A stretch of DNA of 64,000 nucleotides from an uncultured Clostridia bacterium (GCA_934281605.1 CAKQXD010000005.1:62001-126000), one strand, 5' to 3'; positions 23,824-31,288 are shown, counted from the stretch's first letter. Notes: generated from the letters alone by a model not told the origin. A program made the numbers and translations.

Positions 23824-24750
23824 ATGAACAAAAATGAAATCGTATTATTTGAAACAGAAGACCAGAAAATCAAACTGGAAGTGCCGGTTGATCAGGAAAC
23901 CGTGTGGCTAACACAAGATCAAATGAGCAGATTATTTGATACCGCGAGATCATCTATCGCATATCATATTAACAATATTTTTAAAGAGGAAGAATTAGAG
24001 AAAGATACTTCTGTCGAAATTTTCGACAGAAGTCTTAATCCATCCAGACCGCCTAAATTCTACAATCTCGACGTCATCATTTCCGTCGGTTATCGCATCA
24101 AATCAAAACGCGGTATTGAATTCCGCAAATGGGCAAACTCCGTACTGAAACAATACATACTGCAAGGTTATGCTGTAAACAATACTCGTATTGCACAGTT
24201 AGGAGAAATACTACAGATTATGAAGCGGACAGAAAATTCACTGGACAGTCATCAAATCCTGAATGTAATAGAAAAGTATAGCAAAGCGTTAGAACTGCTG
24301 GATTCTTATGATCATCAAACTATGAAACGTCCCAAGGGCAACACTGCAACATATGCGTTGTCTTATAACGAATGTCTTGATATTATTACTCAAATGCGCT
24401 ATGGTGCTGAATCGGATTTGTTCGGTAAAGAAAAAGATGATTCCTTCAAAGGCAGTATTGGAAACATATATCAGTCCTTTGCCGGGCAAGAGCTGTATCC
24501 AACACTGGAAGAAAAAGCAGCTCATCTCTTATATTTCATAACGAAAAATCACAGTTTTCTCGATGGAAACAAACGAATAGCAGCTACGATATTCCTTTAC
24601 TTTCTTGATAAGAATGGCGTCTTGTTCATTGATGGTAAGAAACTGATCGATGACCATACGCTTGTTGCCTTAACCATTATGATTGCAGAATCCAAACCAG
24701 AAGAAAAGGAGATGATGATTACAGTTATCATGAACTGTTTGAAGCTATAG
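23824..24750 (+). CDS. RhuM family protein with C-terminal Fic/Doc domain
   Basis: Protein of 308 residues. The N-terminal RhuM part (about 5-130) has VWLTQDQMSRLF, PKFYNLDVIISVGYRI and FRKWANSVLKQYI. The C-terminal part (about 170-300) is a Fic/Doc fold with the active-site loop HSFLDGNKR at 243-251. Fic enzymes transfer AMP or phosphate to hydroxyl side chains, and Doc relatives are toxins; the target here is unknown and no antitoxin gene is adjacent. GC content is visibly lower than in the neighbours and the gene stands between two copies of the 145-bp repeat, so recent transfer is likely. GAGGT precedes the ATG. A 27-bp perfect palindrome lies inside the gene (24007-24033). Confidence 0.9.
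   Translation: MNKNEIVLFETEDQKIKLEVPVDQETVWLTQDQMSRLFDTARSSIAYHINNIFKEEELEKDTSVEIFDRSLNPSRPPKFYNLDVIISVGYRIKSKRGIEFRKWANSVLKQYILQGYAVNNTRIAQLGEILQIMKRTENSLDSHQILNVIEKYSKALELLDSYDHQTMKRPKGNTATYALSYNECLDIITQMRYGAESDLFGKEKDDSFKGSIGNIYQSFAGQELYPTLEEKAAHLLYFITKNHSFLDGNKRIAATIFLYFLDKNGVLFIDGKKLIDDHTLVALTIMIAESKPEEKEMMITVIMNCLKL
24007..24033. repeat. 27-bp perfect palindrome inside the RhuM-Fic gene
   Basis: Arms ACTTCTGTCGAAA and TTTCGACAGAAGT around one base. It encodes the joint between the RhuM HTH-like part and the conserved FYNLDVIISVG block. It could be an operator or a phase-variable recombination arm, or chance. Confidence 0.6.
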
Positions 24751-24766
24751 AGATTACATGCGTTCC

Positions 24767-24911
24767 ATTCATCCTTACGCACCTAAATCCCGGAAATAAC
24801 GATAAAACAGCGCTATTTCAGCTCGTGTTTCAAGGCTCTTCATCCATATCCTTCTGTTCTAGGTACTGTAGGATGAAACCTTTCATAATTTCTGGAAATT
24901 TTTCATCCTTA
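24767..24911 (+). repeat. 145-bp five-box dispersed repeat, copy B
   Basis: Boxes ATTCATCCTTA, CGATAAAAC, CTTCATCCATATCC, AGGATGAAA and TTTTTCATCCTTA at the same offsets as copy A. The 3' flank ACTTGAAAAAGG is shared with copy C at 50217-50361. Confidence 0.85.
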
Positions 24912-25014
24912 GCTGCGAAATGCTGACATGACTTGAAAAAGGCATCCTACTGACTAAGTGGTTGTCGCAAATTTTGCGACAGTTGCTTTATTCTCCACTA
25001 TCCAAAAAATAAAC

Positions 25015-25061
25015 GATGACCACCCGGATCATGAACTGCTCGTCATGATCCAGTGATCATC
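25015..25061 (-). terminator. Terminator of the class V aminotransferase gene
   Basis: On the minus strand an extended stem with core GGATCATGA / TCATGATCC (eight-base loop) is followed by GTTTATTTTTT. A second inverted repeat TGTCGCAAA/TTTGCGACA lies at about 24963-24981 on the RhuM side. Confidence 0.8.
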
Positions 25062-25123
25062 ATTCGCCTTATCTTATTTCAGTATATTAAACCAAATCTC
25101 TCTTATTGTTACGCAACGAGCTG

Positions 25124-26266
25124 CTATGCCGCTCCGTTTTCATATGCGTCTTTAAACTCTGCCGCCAGGTCGCATGCTACTTTGATGCCGTGCTTTTCCA
25201 GTGTTCTCTGCAGGGCTGCCAGCGTGGCTGCCACGTCTTCTACGTTGGCGTTTTCTCCCATGTGGCCGATACGGATCACCTTGCCCGCCAGTACGTCGAA
25301 GCATCCGGAAATCATGATGTTGTAGTCCTCCATCATGCCGTTCAGAATCTCCTTATCGGTGATGCCTTCCGGCACTTCCAGAACCGTGACCGTATTGGAA
25401 TAACCGGACTCCAGGTACAGCGAGAGACCGCCCTTAACCAGCGCATGACGCGTTGCCGCTGCAATCTTTGCATGACGATCGTAAACGCTGTCGTCTGCCA
25501 GGAAATTATCCAGAGCCTGCCGCAGTCCTGTAATGTCGCTGATTGGCATGGTGTACGGGAACCACTTGTTTTCGTAGTAATCCTTAAAGGTCATGATATT
25601 GGCATAGAAAGACGCGATCGGCGTTTTGCGATGCTCCATAAAGTCAAACGCCCTCTGGCTGACCCAGACCATGGTCAGTCCCGGAGGCGCAGACAGAGCC
25701 TTCTGAGAGCCTCCGCAGAGAATGTCGATTTTGCTCTTTGCACAATCCAGGGGCTGTCCGAACATGCCCGCTACGGAGTCCACCACGCTCAGGATCCCGA
25801 ACTTGTCCAGGATATTGGTGAGCGCCGGGATATCGTTGATAACGCCGCTCGGCGTATCGCAGTGAACCAGCGTCGCATAGCGGAAGTCACTGTCCTTTTC
25901 CAGATATGCTTCCAGTCCAGCAGGGTCCACCGGATTTTTGTAATCCGTCGTGTAGAGCACCGGTTCGCCTCCGTAGATCTTTACGAAATCTGCAAAGCCC
26001 TTGCCGAAGATGCCGTTATCTATTACGAGCACTCTGTCGCCTGGCTCTGTCAGCCCTGCACAGGCTGCTTCCAGTCCCAGGATACCCTCGCCTCCCATGA
26101 TGATAGCTCTGCTGTCCGTGTTCAAAGCCTGCGAAAACAGGTCGCATGTTTCTTTATAAAATTCATAGAATTCCAGATCCTGATCCGGGTTGGTGCACGG
26201 GATGCTCCGCGCCGCCAGTACGTTTTCTCTGACCTGTACCGGTCCTGCTGTCATGATTTTGTACAT
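25124..26266 (-). CDS. Class V PLP-dependent aminotransferase (alanine-glyoxylate aminotransferase-like)
   Basis: Fold-type I PLP enzyme of 380 residues. It starts with MTAGPVQV, the phosphate site is GGEGILGLEA, and the Schiff-base lysine is Lys189 in CGGSQKALSAPPG. This is the SGAT/AGAT group that includes PucG; possible reactions are alanine, serine or ureidoglycine to glyoxylate transamination. It lies 15 bases after an ECF S-component gene and is co-directional, which suggests linkage of a vitamin or precursor uptake with a PLP enzyme. Substrate cannot be decided from sequence. Confidence 0.88.
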   Translation of the reverse strand: MYKIMTAGPVQVRENVLAARSIPCTNPDQDLEFYEFYKETCDLFSQALNTDSRAIIMGGEGILGLEAACAGLTEPGDRVLVIDNGIFGKGFADFVKIYGGEPVLYTTDYKNPVDPAGLEAYLEKDSDFRYATLVHCDTPSGVINDIPALTNILDKFGILSVVDSVAGMFGQPLDCAKSKIDILCGGSQKALSAPPGLTMVWVSQRAFDFMEHRKTPIASFYANIMTFKDYYENKWFPYTMPISDITGLRQALDNFLADDSVYDRHAKIAAATRHALVKGGLSLYLESGYSNTVTVLEVPEGITDKEILNGMMEDYNIMISGCFDVLAGKVIRIGHMGENANVEDVAATLAALQRTLEKHGIKVACDLAAEFKDAYENGAA

Positions 26267-26281
26267 ATCTGCTCTCTCCTC

Positions 26282-26809
26282 TTATTTTACGATTTTGCGA
26301 AGCTGCTGGATGAAAAGCAATACGATGATGCCTGCGAATCCCACCTGAACCACGTTGCCCGGTATGGATCCCAGCGGAGCGATCCAGTTGCCGTAGAGGA
26401 TCACTTCTGCAAAGTAGTAGCCCACCACCTTGATGATCAGCGCCAGAATGATGGAGATGACGTTCGTCACCATCATGTGCTTAAAGGGCTTCTTTTCTGC
26501 CAGAAGACCTACCATATAGCCCATGCAGCCTACGATAACAAAGGTGAACGGCGCCCATGCAGTCCATCCGCTCATGAGGTCAAACAGCCCCATGCCGAAA
26601 GCGCCTGCGATAGCCCCTGTCTTTCTGCCAAACAGCATTGCCGCCACGAAAAGGGGCACATTGCCCAGGTGGATCAGACCGCCGCTTCCCATAAATGGAA
26701 GTCTGATGTTGATCAGCCAGGTAGCAACCAGCGTCAGTGCAATAAAAAGTGCATTGATGACAAGGTAATAAGTCCTGCTTTTTTGAATCGTATTCGAATT
26801 TGTAGCCAT
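26282..26809 (-). CDS. ECF transporter S component
   Basis: Membrane protein of 175 residues with about five or six helices (ALFIALTLVATWLINI, LFVAAMLFGRKTGAIAGAFG, FTFVIVGCMGYMVGLL). It fits the substrate-binding S subunits of energy-coupling-factor vitamin transporters of the DUF1393/HmpT type. The EcfA and EcfT parts are not in the window and are normally shared. The neighbouring PLP enzyme makes a pyridoxine-type substrate attractive but unproved. I did not recognise a riboswitch in the leader. Confidence 0.85.
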   Translation of the reverse strand: MATNSNTIQKSRTYYLVINALFIALTLVATWLINIRLPFMGSGGLIHLGNVPLFVAAMLFGRKTGAIAGAFGMGLFDLMSGWTAWAPFTFVIVGCMGYMVGLLAEKKPFKHMMVTNVISIILALIIKVVGYYFAEVILYGNWIAPLGSIPGNVVQVGFAGIIVLLFIQQLRKIVK

Positions 26810-27032
26810 TGTTTTTCTCCTGTTTTTAATATTAAGCCAGCTTCCATATTAGAGTACATCAAAACTATACTTTTTAAAAGAGATACTTTTTTCTTTTTTA
26901 TAGATGGCAGTTGAGGCACAAAACAGGTTTTCCACGGAACTGTATATTAAAAATAGAGTATTCTAAGAAATTCGATGTATGATTTTAGAAACAAAAGATT
27001 TCGGGATAGGGCTTCAGTAATAAACTGCAATC

Positions 27033-27095
27033 AAAAACACCCTGCTGGGATCTCCAGGAGGATTTTGCTCAAACCTGTCGATCTGCGGGTGTTTT
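27033..27095 (-). terminator. mgsA terminator
   Basis: On the minus strand AAAACACCC pairs with GGGTGTTTT, then T residues; the loop is about 45 bases and contains further pairing (CTCCTGGAGA). The upstream arm includes the stop codon of the gene. Confidence 0.75.
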
Positions 27096-27567
27096 ACCGT
27101 TCGGATTTTAAAATTTTCTCGGTTTCCTCTGCCAGCGTTGTCTGGAAGTCCAGAAGTTCGTGGCTGTATTCCCGATCCATGTAGCAGGACGAGATCATAA
27201 AATCTGCCGTCGCCCGGTTGGTCGCTACCGGAATATCGTAAACTACTGCGATTCTCAGCAGTGCACGGATGTCCGGATCATGAGGCTGTGCTTCCAGCGG
27301 GTCCCAGAAAAAGATCATCATGTCGATCTCCCCTTCTGCGATTCTTGCACCGATCTGCTGATCGCCTCCCAGTGGTCCGCTCTTGTACGGCTTTACCGGA
27401 AGCCCTGTCGCTTCTGCAATCATCTTGGACGTCGTTCCTGTTCCGCATAAGAAATGCTTCTTCAGTTCTTCCTGATTCCGCACGCACCACTCTACCAGAT
27501 CTTCTTTCTGATGATCGTGGGCAATCAACGCGATGGTTTTCTGCTTGTTCATTACTACCTGTGTCAT
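27094..27567 (-). CDS. mgsA: Methylglyoxal synthase
   Basis: Protein of 157 residues that converts dihydroxyacetone phosphate to methylglyoxal and phosphate, bypassing lower glycolysis when phosphate is scarce. Conserved motifs: ALIAHDHQKEDL, the phosphate loop GTGTTSKMI, SGPLGGDQQIGARI with the catalytic Asp region, and WDPLEAQPHDPDIRALLRIA with the His. The N- and C-termini are a few residues longer than in Bacillus. It is transcribed alone, with its own terminator. Confidence 0.95.
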   Translation of the reverse strand: MTQVVMNKQKTIALIAHDHQKEDLVEWCVRNQEELKKHFLCGTGTTSKMIAEATGLPVKPYKSGPLGGDQQIGARIAEGEIDMMIFFWDPLEAQPHDPDIRALLRIAVVYDIPVATNRATADFMISSCYMDREYSHELLDFQTTLAEETEKILKSER

Positions 27568-27691
27568 GCTCGTTCCTCCTTTCCCTGTAAATTCTTTCTT
27601 TTGATTTGGTCATTTTCCTTTTGACATCTTCATTATAGCGAAAATCCAGCACAAGTCCAGCAAATCAAATCTCATTTAACCCATATTTAAC

Positions 27692-27725
27692 AAAAGGGCA
27701 TGCACGTTTTTCTCCATGCACGCCC
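27692..27725 (-). terminator. thrC terminator
   Basis: On the minus strand GGGCGTGCATG pairs with CGTGCATGCCC through two G-U pairs, followed by TTTTG. Confidence 0.8.
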
Positions 27726-27747
27726 TCGGCATATCCCTTTGCAGGAT

Positions 27748-29226
27748 CTACTTTACACTCTCTTCGACCGCCTCCGGCATCTCCTTGATCTCGATGACGC
27801 CCTTGTGGCGGATCTCTTTCTTGTCCAGATCCTTCAGGCCCTTCGGCACTCTTACGCCCGTCTCGGCTTCCAGAGCTCTCACATAGGCGAAACCGTCGCT
27901 TTCCTCGCCCAGTCCGATAGAGTGGGCCACGCTGTCTGCGAACTTGTAAGCACTGGCCGTGGATGCGATGATCGCCGGTGTTTCGTCGCCCGTTTCCGCC
28001 ACGTAATCCTGGTATACTTTGTAGGCTACAGCCGTGTGAGTATCGATGAGGTAGCCGTTTTCACGGTACATCTTGCCAATCGTTTCATTGGTGTCCTCCA
28101 CCGTCGCAAAACCGCCGTAGAAGTCCTTCAGACCTTCGCGGATCTTGTCGCTGACTTCATACTTTTTCTCCTGTTCCAGAGCAGTCATCAGGCGGCTGAT
28201 CTCCTCACCATCGTTGCCGGACAGATGGTACAGCAGACGCTCCAGGTTGCTGGAGATCAGGATGTCCATGGACGGCGAATTGGTCAGATAAAACTCTCTG
28301 TTGATATCGTAAATGCCCGTGTTGAAGAAGTCGGTCAGGACCTTGTTCTTATTGGACGCACAGATGAACTTCTTTACTGGAATGCCCATCTTGCCTGCGT
28401 AATAAGCAGCCAGGATATTTCCGAAATTTCCGGTCGGCACCACGATATTGATCGGATCTCCGGCCTTGATCTGTCCCCGTTCCACCAGCTTGGCATAGCC
28501 GTATACATAGTACGCTACCTGCGGCACCAGACGGCCGATGTTGATGGAGTTGGCAGAAGATAATTTGCAACCGAATCCGGACAGTTTTTCTGCAAAGTCT
28601 TTGTCGTTGAAGATCTTCTTCACGCCGGTCTGTGCGTCGTCGAAGTTTCCTTCAATGGCAAATACGTGGGTGTTTGTCCCTTCCTGGGTCACCATCTGAC
28701 GCTCCTGCACCTGGCTGACGCCCTGGTTCGGGAAGAACACGATGATCTCCGTTCCCGGTACATCTGCAAAGCCCTCCAGTGCGGCTTTCCCGGTGTCTCC
28801 GGAAGTCGCGGTCAGAATGCAGATCTTCTTGTCTTCTTTTTCTTTCTTCATAGCCGTCGTCAGCAGGTACGGCAGGATGGACAGGGCCATGTCCTTGAAC
28901 GCAGCCGTTTTGCCGTGGTACAGTTCCAGGAAGTCCGCTCCGCCTGCGTGCGTTACCGGAACGATTTCCGCTTCCTCAAACTTGGAGTCGTATGCACCGT
29001 CTACGCAGTGCTGCATTTCTTCTTTCGTATAGTCTGTAAAGAATGCGCCGATGATCTCATAGGCTACTTCTTTATACGGTTTGCCAACCAGTTCTTCTAT
29101 TTTCTTCGGCAGCGCCGGGATCTGATCCGGCACGTAAAGTCCCTTGTCTTCGGAGATCCCCTGAATGACGGCCTGTGCCGCCGTTTTGATGTTCTTACTG
29201 CCTCTTGTACTCTGATACTGTATCAT
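27748..29226 (-). CDS. thrC: Threonine synthase
   Basis: PLP-dependent lyase of 492 residues that turns O-phosphohomoserine into threonine. N-terminal YQSTRG, PLP lysine in ELYHGKTAAFKDMALS (near 110), the phosphate loop TATSGDTGKAALEG and VPTGNFGNILAAYYAGKMG. Length and motifs fit the long E. coli/fungal type. It starts one base after the coaC stop, so coaB, coaC and thrC form an operon, an unusual combination of coenzyme A and threonine biosynthesis. Confidence 0.95.
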   Translation of the reverse strand: MIQYQSTRGSKNIKTAAQAVIQGISEDKGLYVPDQIPALPKKIEELVGKPYKEVAYEIIGAFFTDYTKEEMQHCVDGAYDSKFEEAEIVPVTHAGGADFLELYHGKTAAFKDMALSILPYLLTTAMKKEKEDKKICILTATSGDTGKAALEGFADVPGTEIIVFFPNQGVSQVQERQMVTQEGTNTHVFAIEGNFDDAQTGVKKIFNDKDFAEKLSGFGCKLSSANSINIGRLVPQVAYYVYGYAKLVERGQIKAGDPINIVVPTGNFGNILAAYYAGKMGIPVKKFICASNKNKVLTDFFNTGIYDINREFYLTNSPSMDILISSNLERLLYHLSGNDGEEISRLMTALEQEKKYEVSDKIREGLKDFYGGFATVEDTNETIGKMYRENGYLIDTHTAVAYKVYQDYVAETGDETPAIIASTASAYKFADSVAHSIGLGEESDGFAYVRALEAETGVRVPKGLKDLDKKEIRHKGVIEIKEMPEAVEESVK

Positions 29227-29763
29227 TTATTTCAAGCTCCCTTCCACTATATCCACGATCACATCCACGTCCGCCAGAGCGCCTTTGCCCAGCGTGCCGC
29301 ATGCCAGCATGGATTCCTTTGGTTCTATAAACTGATAACCGAGGCTTTTCAGCTTCTCGATGTTCTCCTGTACGATGGGATTTTCGTACATATTAGTATT
29401 CATGGCCGGTGCGATGTAAACAGGCGCCTGGCTGGCCGCCGCCATCACGACCGTAGAAAGAAAATCATCCGCAATCCCATGGGCGATCTTGCCAATGATG
29501 TTGGCTGTCGCCGGTGCGATGAGCACCAGGTCGGCCTTTTCCGCCAGGGAGATGTGCTTCACTTCCGTCGGCGTGATTTCCTCAAACATATCCATATATA
29601 CTTTATTCTTGCTGAGAGTCTGCAGCGTCAGCGCTGTGATGATCTTGCTTCCGTTCTCCGTCAGGATCACGTCCACATTGTGACCCAGCTTTTTCAGACG
29701 GCTGGTAATGTCTGCTGCCTTATACGCCGCGATACTCCCGGTCACACCCAGTACGATGTTCAT
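29227..29763 (-). CDS. coaC: Phosphopantothenoylcysteine decarboxylase (CoaC)
   Basis: FMN protein of 178 residues that decarboxylates 4'-phosphopantothenoylcysteine in coenzyme A synthesis. Motifs: GVTGSIAAYKAADI, the catalytic His in VKHISLAEKADL, PATANIIGKIAHGIADD and the substrate clamp PAMNTNMYENP. The flap motif reads LACGTLGKGALA, where the family has ACGDxGxGRM, so two positions differ. It is a separate protein rather than the N-terminal half of a CoaBC fusion, as in streptococci. Coupled to coaB and thrC without gaps. Confidence 0.92.
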   Translation of the reverse strand: MNIVLGVTGSIAAYKAADITSRLKKLGHNVDVILTENGSKIITALTLQTLSKNKVYMDMFEEITPTEVKHISLAEKADLVLIAPATANIIGKIAHGIADDFLSTVVMAAASQAPVYIAPAMNTNMYENPIVQENIEKLKSLGYQFIEPKESMLACGTLGKGALADVDVIVDIVEGSLK

Positions 29764-30477
29764 CTACTTGCTCCTTTCCCGGCAGGCGGTCATGACCCGC
29801 TGCGCGATCCGGTCCGCAATTTCTTCGTTCGTTTCCATTGTATCACAAGATCCGTCCTTATGGATCAAATATCCCTTATGAAAATCTGCACCGATCTCCT
29901 GCAGGTCGTTGGCCAGCACGAAATCGCAGTCGTTTTTCTCCATGAGGCGAGTTCCTACAGCGATCAGTTCTTCATGAGGAACGCCGCTGAGCAGCTTGAA
30001 TCCCACCAGCAGGGAATCTGGGCTCCATTTCTTGATGCTCCCGATCACCTTCGGGGAACGCTTCATGTGGATGATCAGATCCTCGATATCCGAACTGATT
30101 TTATTGCCCGAAAGATCGGCCCCGCCGTCCTCCGGCTCTTCGCCGCGGATCTTCTCCAGCGTCGTGACTTCTTTTACCGTATAATCGCTGACAGCCATAG
30201 CGTGTACGACAGCATCGATCTTTTCCTCCATCAGGATCCCGGAAAGTTCCCGCTGCAGATCTGCAACGCCGCCGATTTCCACCGGTTTCACCTTGTCGTA
30301 CTCCGGATAACGCGCCCGCGTTCCGTGGAGATAATAGATGGTCTCCAGTTCCTCTCCGTACTGCTGTGCAAAGGCCGTCCCAACAGCATAACCCAGTCTT
30401 CCCGTCGAAGAATTTGTGATGGTTCTCACGTCATCGATCTTTTCACTGGTGCCACCTGCAGTAATTACTATTTTCAT
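29764..30477 (-). CDS. coaB: Phosphopantothenate-cysteine ligase (CoaB)
   Basis: Protein of 237 residues that joins phosphopantothenate to cysteine. N-terminal nucleotide motif VITAGGTSEKIDDVRTITNS followed by STGRLG; later SDYTVKEV and KISSDIEDLIIHMKRSPKVI; the sequence VGFKLLSG aligns with the ligase core. It is stand-alone, as are the streptococcal and enterococcal CoaB proteins. The ATG at 30477 makes the protein start MKIVIT; an ATG at 30498 is possible. First gene of the coaB-coaC-thrC operon. Confidence 0.92.
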   Translation of the reverse strand: MKIVITAGGTSEKIDDVRTITNSSTGRLGYAVGTAFAQQYGEELETIYYLHGTRARYPEYDKVKPVEIGGVADLQRELSGILMEEKIDAVVHAMAVSDYTVKEVTTLEKIRGEEPEDGGADLSGNKISSDIEDLIIHMKRSPKVIGSIKKWSPDSLLVGFKLLSGVPHEELIAVGTRLMEKNDCDFVLANDLQEIGADFHKGYLIHKDGSCDTMETNEEIADRIAQRVMTACRERSK

Positions 30478-30676
30478 CGTTTTTTCATTCCTTTTCACTG
30501 CTTTCGCATTATAATTTCATGGATTGAATTATAGCCTTTTCCCTTGATTCTGTCAACTTTTCCTGCGCCAAAAAACACCGGGGAGCATGAGTTTCCCCAT
30601 GCTCCCGTTTTCTCTATGCACTTAAGTTTGGATTTTGAAAAAATTCCAGCAGTGATAAGTTTTCTGGAGATTTTAT

Positions 30677-30705
30677 TTGTTTTTTGTGCGAAGCTATGAT
30701 ATACT
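30677..30705 (+). promoter_or_regulatory. tRNA-Glu promoter
   Basis: TTGTTT, 17-base spacer, TATACT, 28 bases before the tRNA. Confidence 0.7.
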
Positions 30706-30732
30706 ACTTGTTGTTGAAAACATCTTAAATGT

Positions 30733-30807
30733 GCTCTCTTGGTCAAGTGGTCAAGACGTCGCCCTCTCACGGCGGAATCAGGGGTTCGACTCCCCTAGGG
30801 AGTACCA
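30733..30807 (+). tRNA. tRNA-Glu (anticodon CTC), CCA encoded
   Basis: Cloverleaf with acceptor GCTCTCT / AGGGAGT, D-arm GGTCAAGTGGTCAAGAC, anticodon loop CTCTCAC giving CTC, and T-arm GGGGTTCGACTCCCC; discriminator A and CCA are encoded. Two wobble pairs in the acceptor stem. Confidence 0.95.
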
Positions 30808-30809
30808 AG

Positions 30810-30853
30810 AAAAACTACTTCTAAAGGCGCTGACTTTTAGAAGTAGTTTTTTA
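30810..30853 (+). terminator. tRNA-Glu terminator
   Basis: Perfect 16-bp stem AAAAACTACTTCTAAA / TTTAGAAGTAGTTTTT with a ten-base loop, then TT. Confidence 0.9.
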
Positions 30854-30867
30854 TTATTGTTATATTG

Positions 30868-30915
30868 GGGGAGTCGAACCCGAAAGAGCCGGAGCGTGAA
30901 TGAAAAGCTCCGGTG
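30868..30915 (+). other. Inverted T-arm plus hairpin downstream of tRNA-Glu
   Basis: 30868-30881 reads GGGGAGTCGAACCC, the exact complement of 30782-30795 in the tRNA T-arm. It is followed by GAAAGAG and a hairpin CCGGAGC / GCTCCGG. The layout (tRNA, terminator, inverted T-arm, hairpin) is the same as after tRNA-Ser at 23233. Function unknown. Confidence 0.6.
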
Positions 30916-30970
30916 AAGGTTTTCGGTTCTGTAAAAAATGTTGGGGTGGTGATTTTCATCATGTGAACGC

Positions 30971-30999
30971 TTGTTCTTGTGATATGTTTGTTATATAAT
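30971..30999 (+). promoter_or_regulatory. Promoter of the putative toxin mRNA
   Basis: TTGTTC, 17 bases, TATAAT. The predicted RNA starts near 31006 and has a leader of about 90 bases beginning with GAGCTGA and GGCGGTTAGCC. Confidence 0.7.
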
Positions 31000-31091
31000 C
31001 ATTACGTGAGCTGATTGAGACACGGTAGGCGGTTAGCCATTTCCGTTATCACTGCATTTACGGTGAAAAATCCGAATCGCATGATAAGGAG

Positions 31092-31184
31092 GTGGTAACG
31101 ATTTCTACATATGAAGAATTTGCAATCCTGCTTGGCGTTGCCATGTTGATTGTTGAAATCATAAAGATAGAAAGAAAAAAGTAA
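31092..31184 (+). CDS. Small hydrophobic peptide, holin-like type I toxin candidate
   Basis: Thirty codons reading MVTISTYEEFAILLGVAM then LIVEIIKIERKK: a short polar N-terminus with STYE, one transmembrane helix and a basic tail, as in the putative holin-like toxin (Toxin_Hol, TxpA/BsrG-like) families of Firmicutes. The ribosome site AAGGAGG (31086-31092) overlaps the GTG at 31092, so translation probably starts a few codons later, perhaps at the ATT at 31101; the GTG gives the longest frame. A convergent promoter and a shared terminator just downstream supply an antisense RNA. Membrane-damaging toxicity is inferred from the family. Confidence 0.6.
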   Translation: MVTISTYEEFAILLGVAMLIVEIIKIERKK

Positions 31185-31253
31185 CCGCCACTCCCAATGT
31201 TCGGTTACTTTTAATCTAACATTCGGCTAACCGCTTATCGTCAGCTCATTTCT
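31172..31253 (-). ncRNA. Antisense RNA (type I antitoxin candidate)
   Basis: Predicted minus-strand RNA of about 80 bases starting some seven bases after the TATAAT at 31260-31265 and ending at the hairpin CGGTTAC/GTAACCG (31181-31208) with TTTTTTC. Its 3' part is complementary to the last codons and the 3' end of the toxin mRNA. Its 5' part (GAGCTGA then GCGGTTAGCC) copies the 5' leader of the toxin mRNA, as an inverted repeat in DNA. Confidence 0.55.
31181..31213. terminator. Bidirectional terminator of the toxin and antisense RNAs
   Basis: GTAACCG (31181-31187) and CGGTTAC (31202-31208); rightward followed by TTTTAAT, leftward by TTTTTTCTTTC. The stop codon of the toxin lies in the left arm. 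Confidence 0.85.
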
Positions 31254-31259
31254 ATTTTT

Positions 31260-31288
31260 ATTATATGCGAAACTTTGTTCCTTTGCAA
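31260..31288 (-). promoter_or_regulatory. Promoter of the antisense RNA
   Basis: Minus strand TTGCAA, 17 bases, perfect TATAAT, pointing into the toxin gene. Confidence 0.75.

Noticed and set aside
25106..26914. 600-codon plus-strand frame opposite the aminotransferase and ECF genes
   Set aside because: Shadow of two well supported genes; no signature.
26810..27032. Riboswitch in front of the ECF S-component gene
   Set aside because: I recognise no known aptamer core and no expression platform; AT-rich without clear structure.
28666..30534. Long open frame on the plus strand across thrC, coaC and coaB
   Set aside because: Pure shadow of the real minus-strand genes; no ribosome site and no domain, composition rich in His, Arg, Leu and Phe.
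30677..30916. Open frame over tRNA-Glu
   Set aside because: Covers a tRNA and its terminator; no ribosome site.
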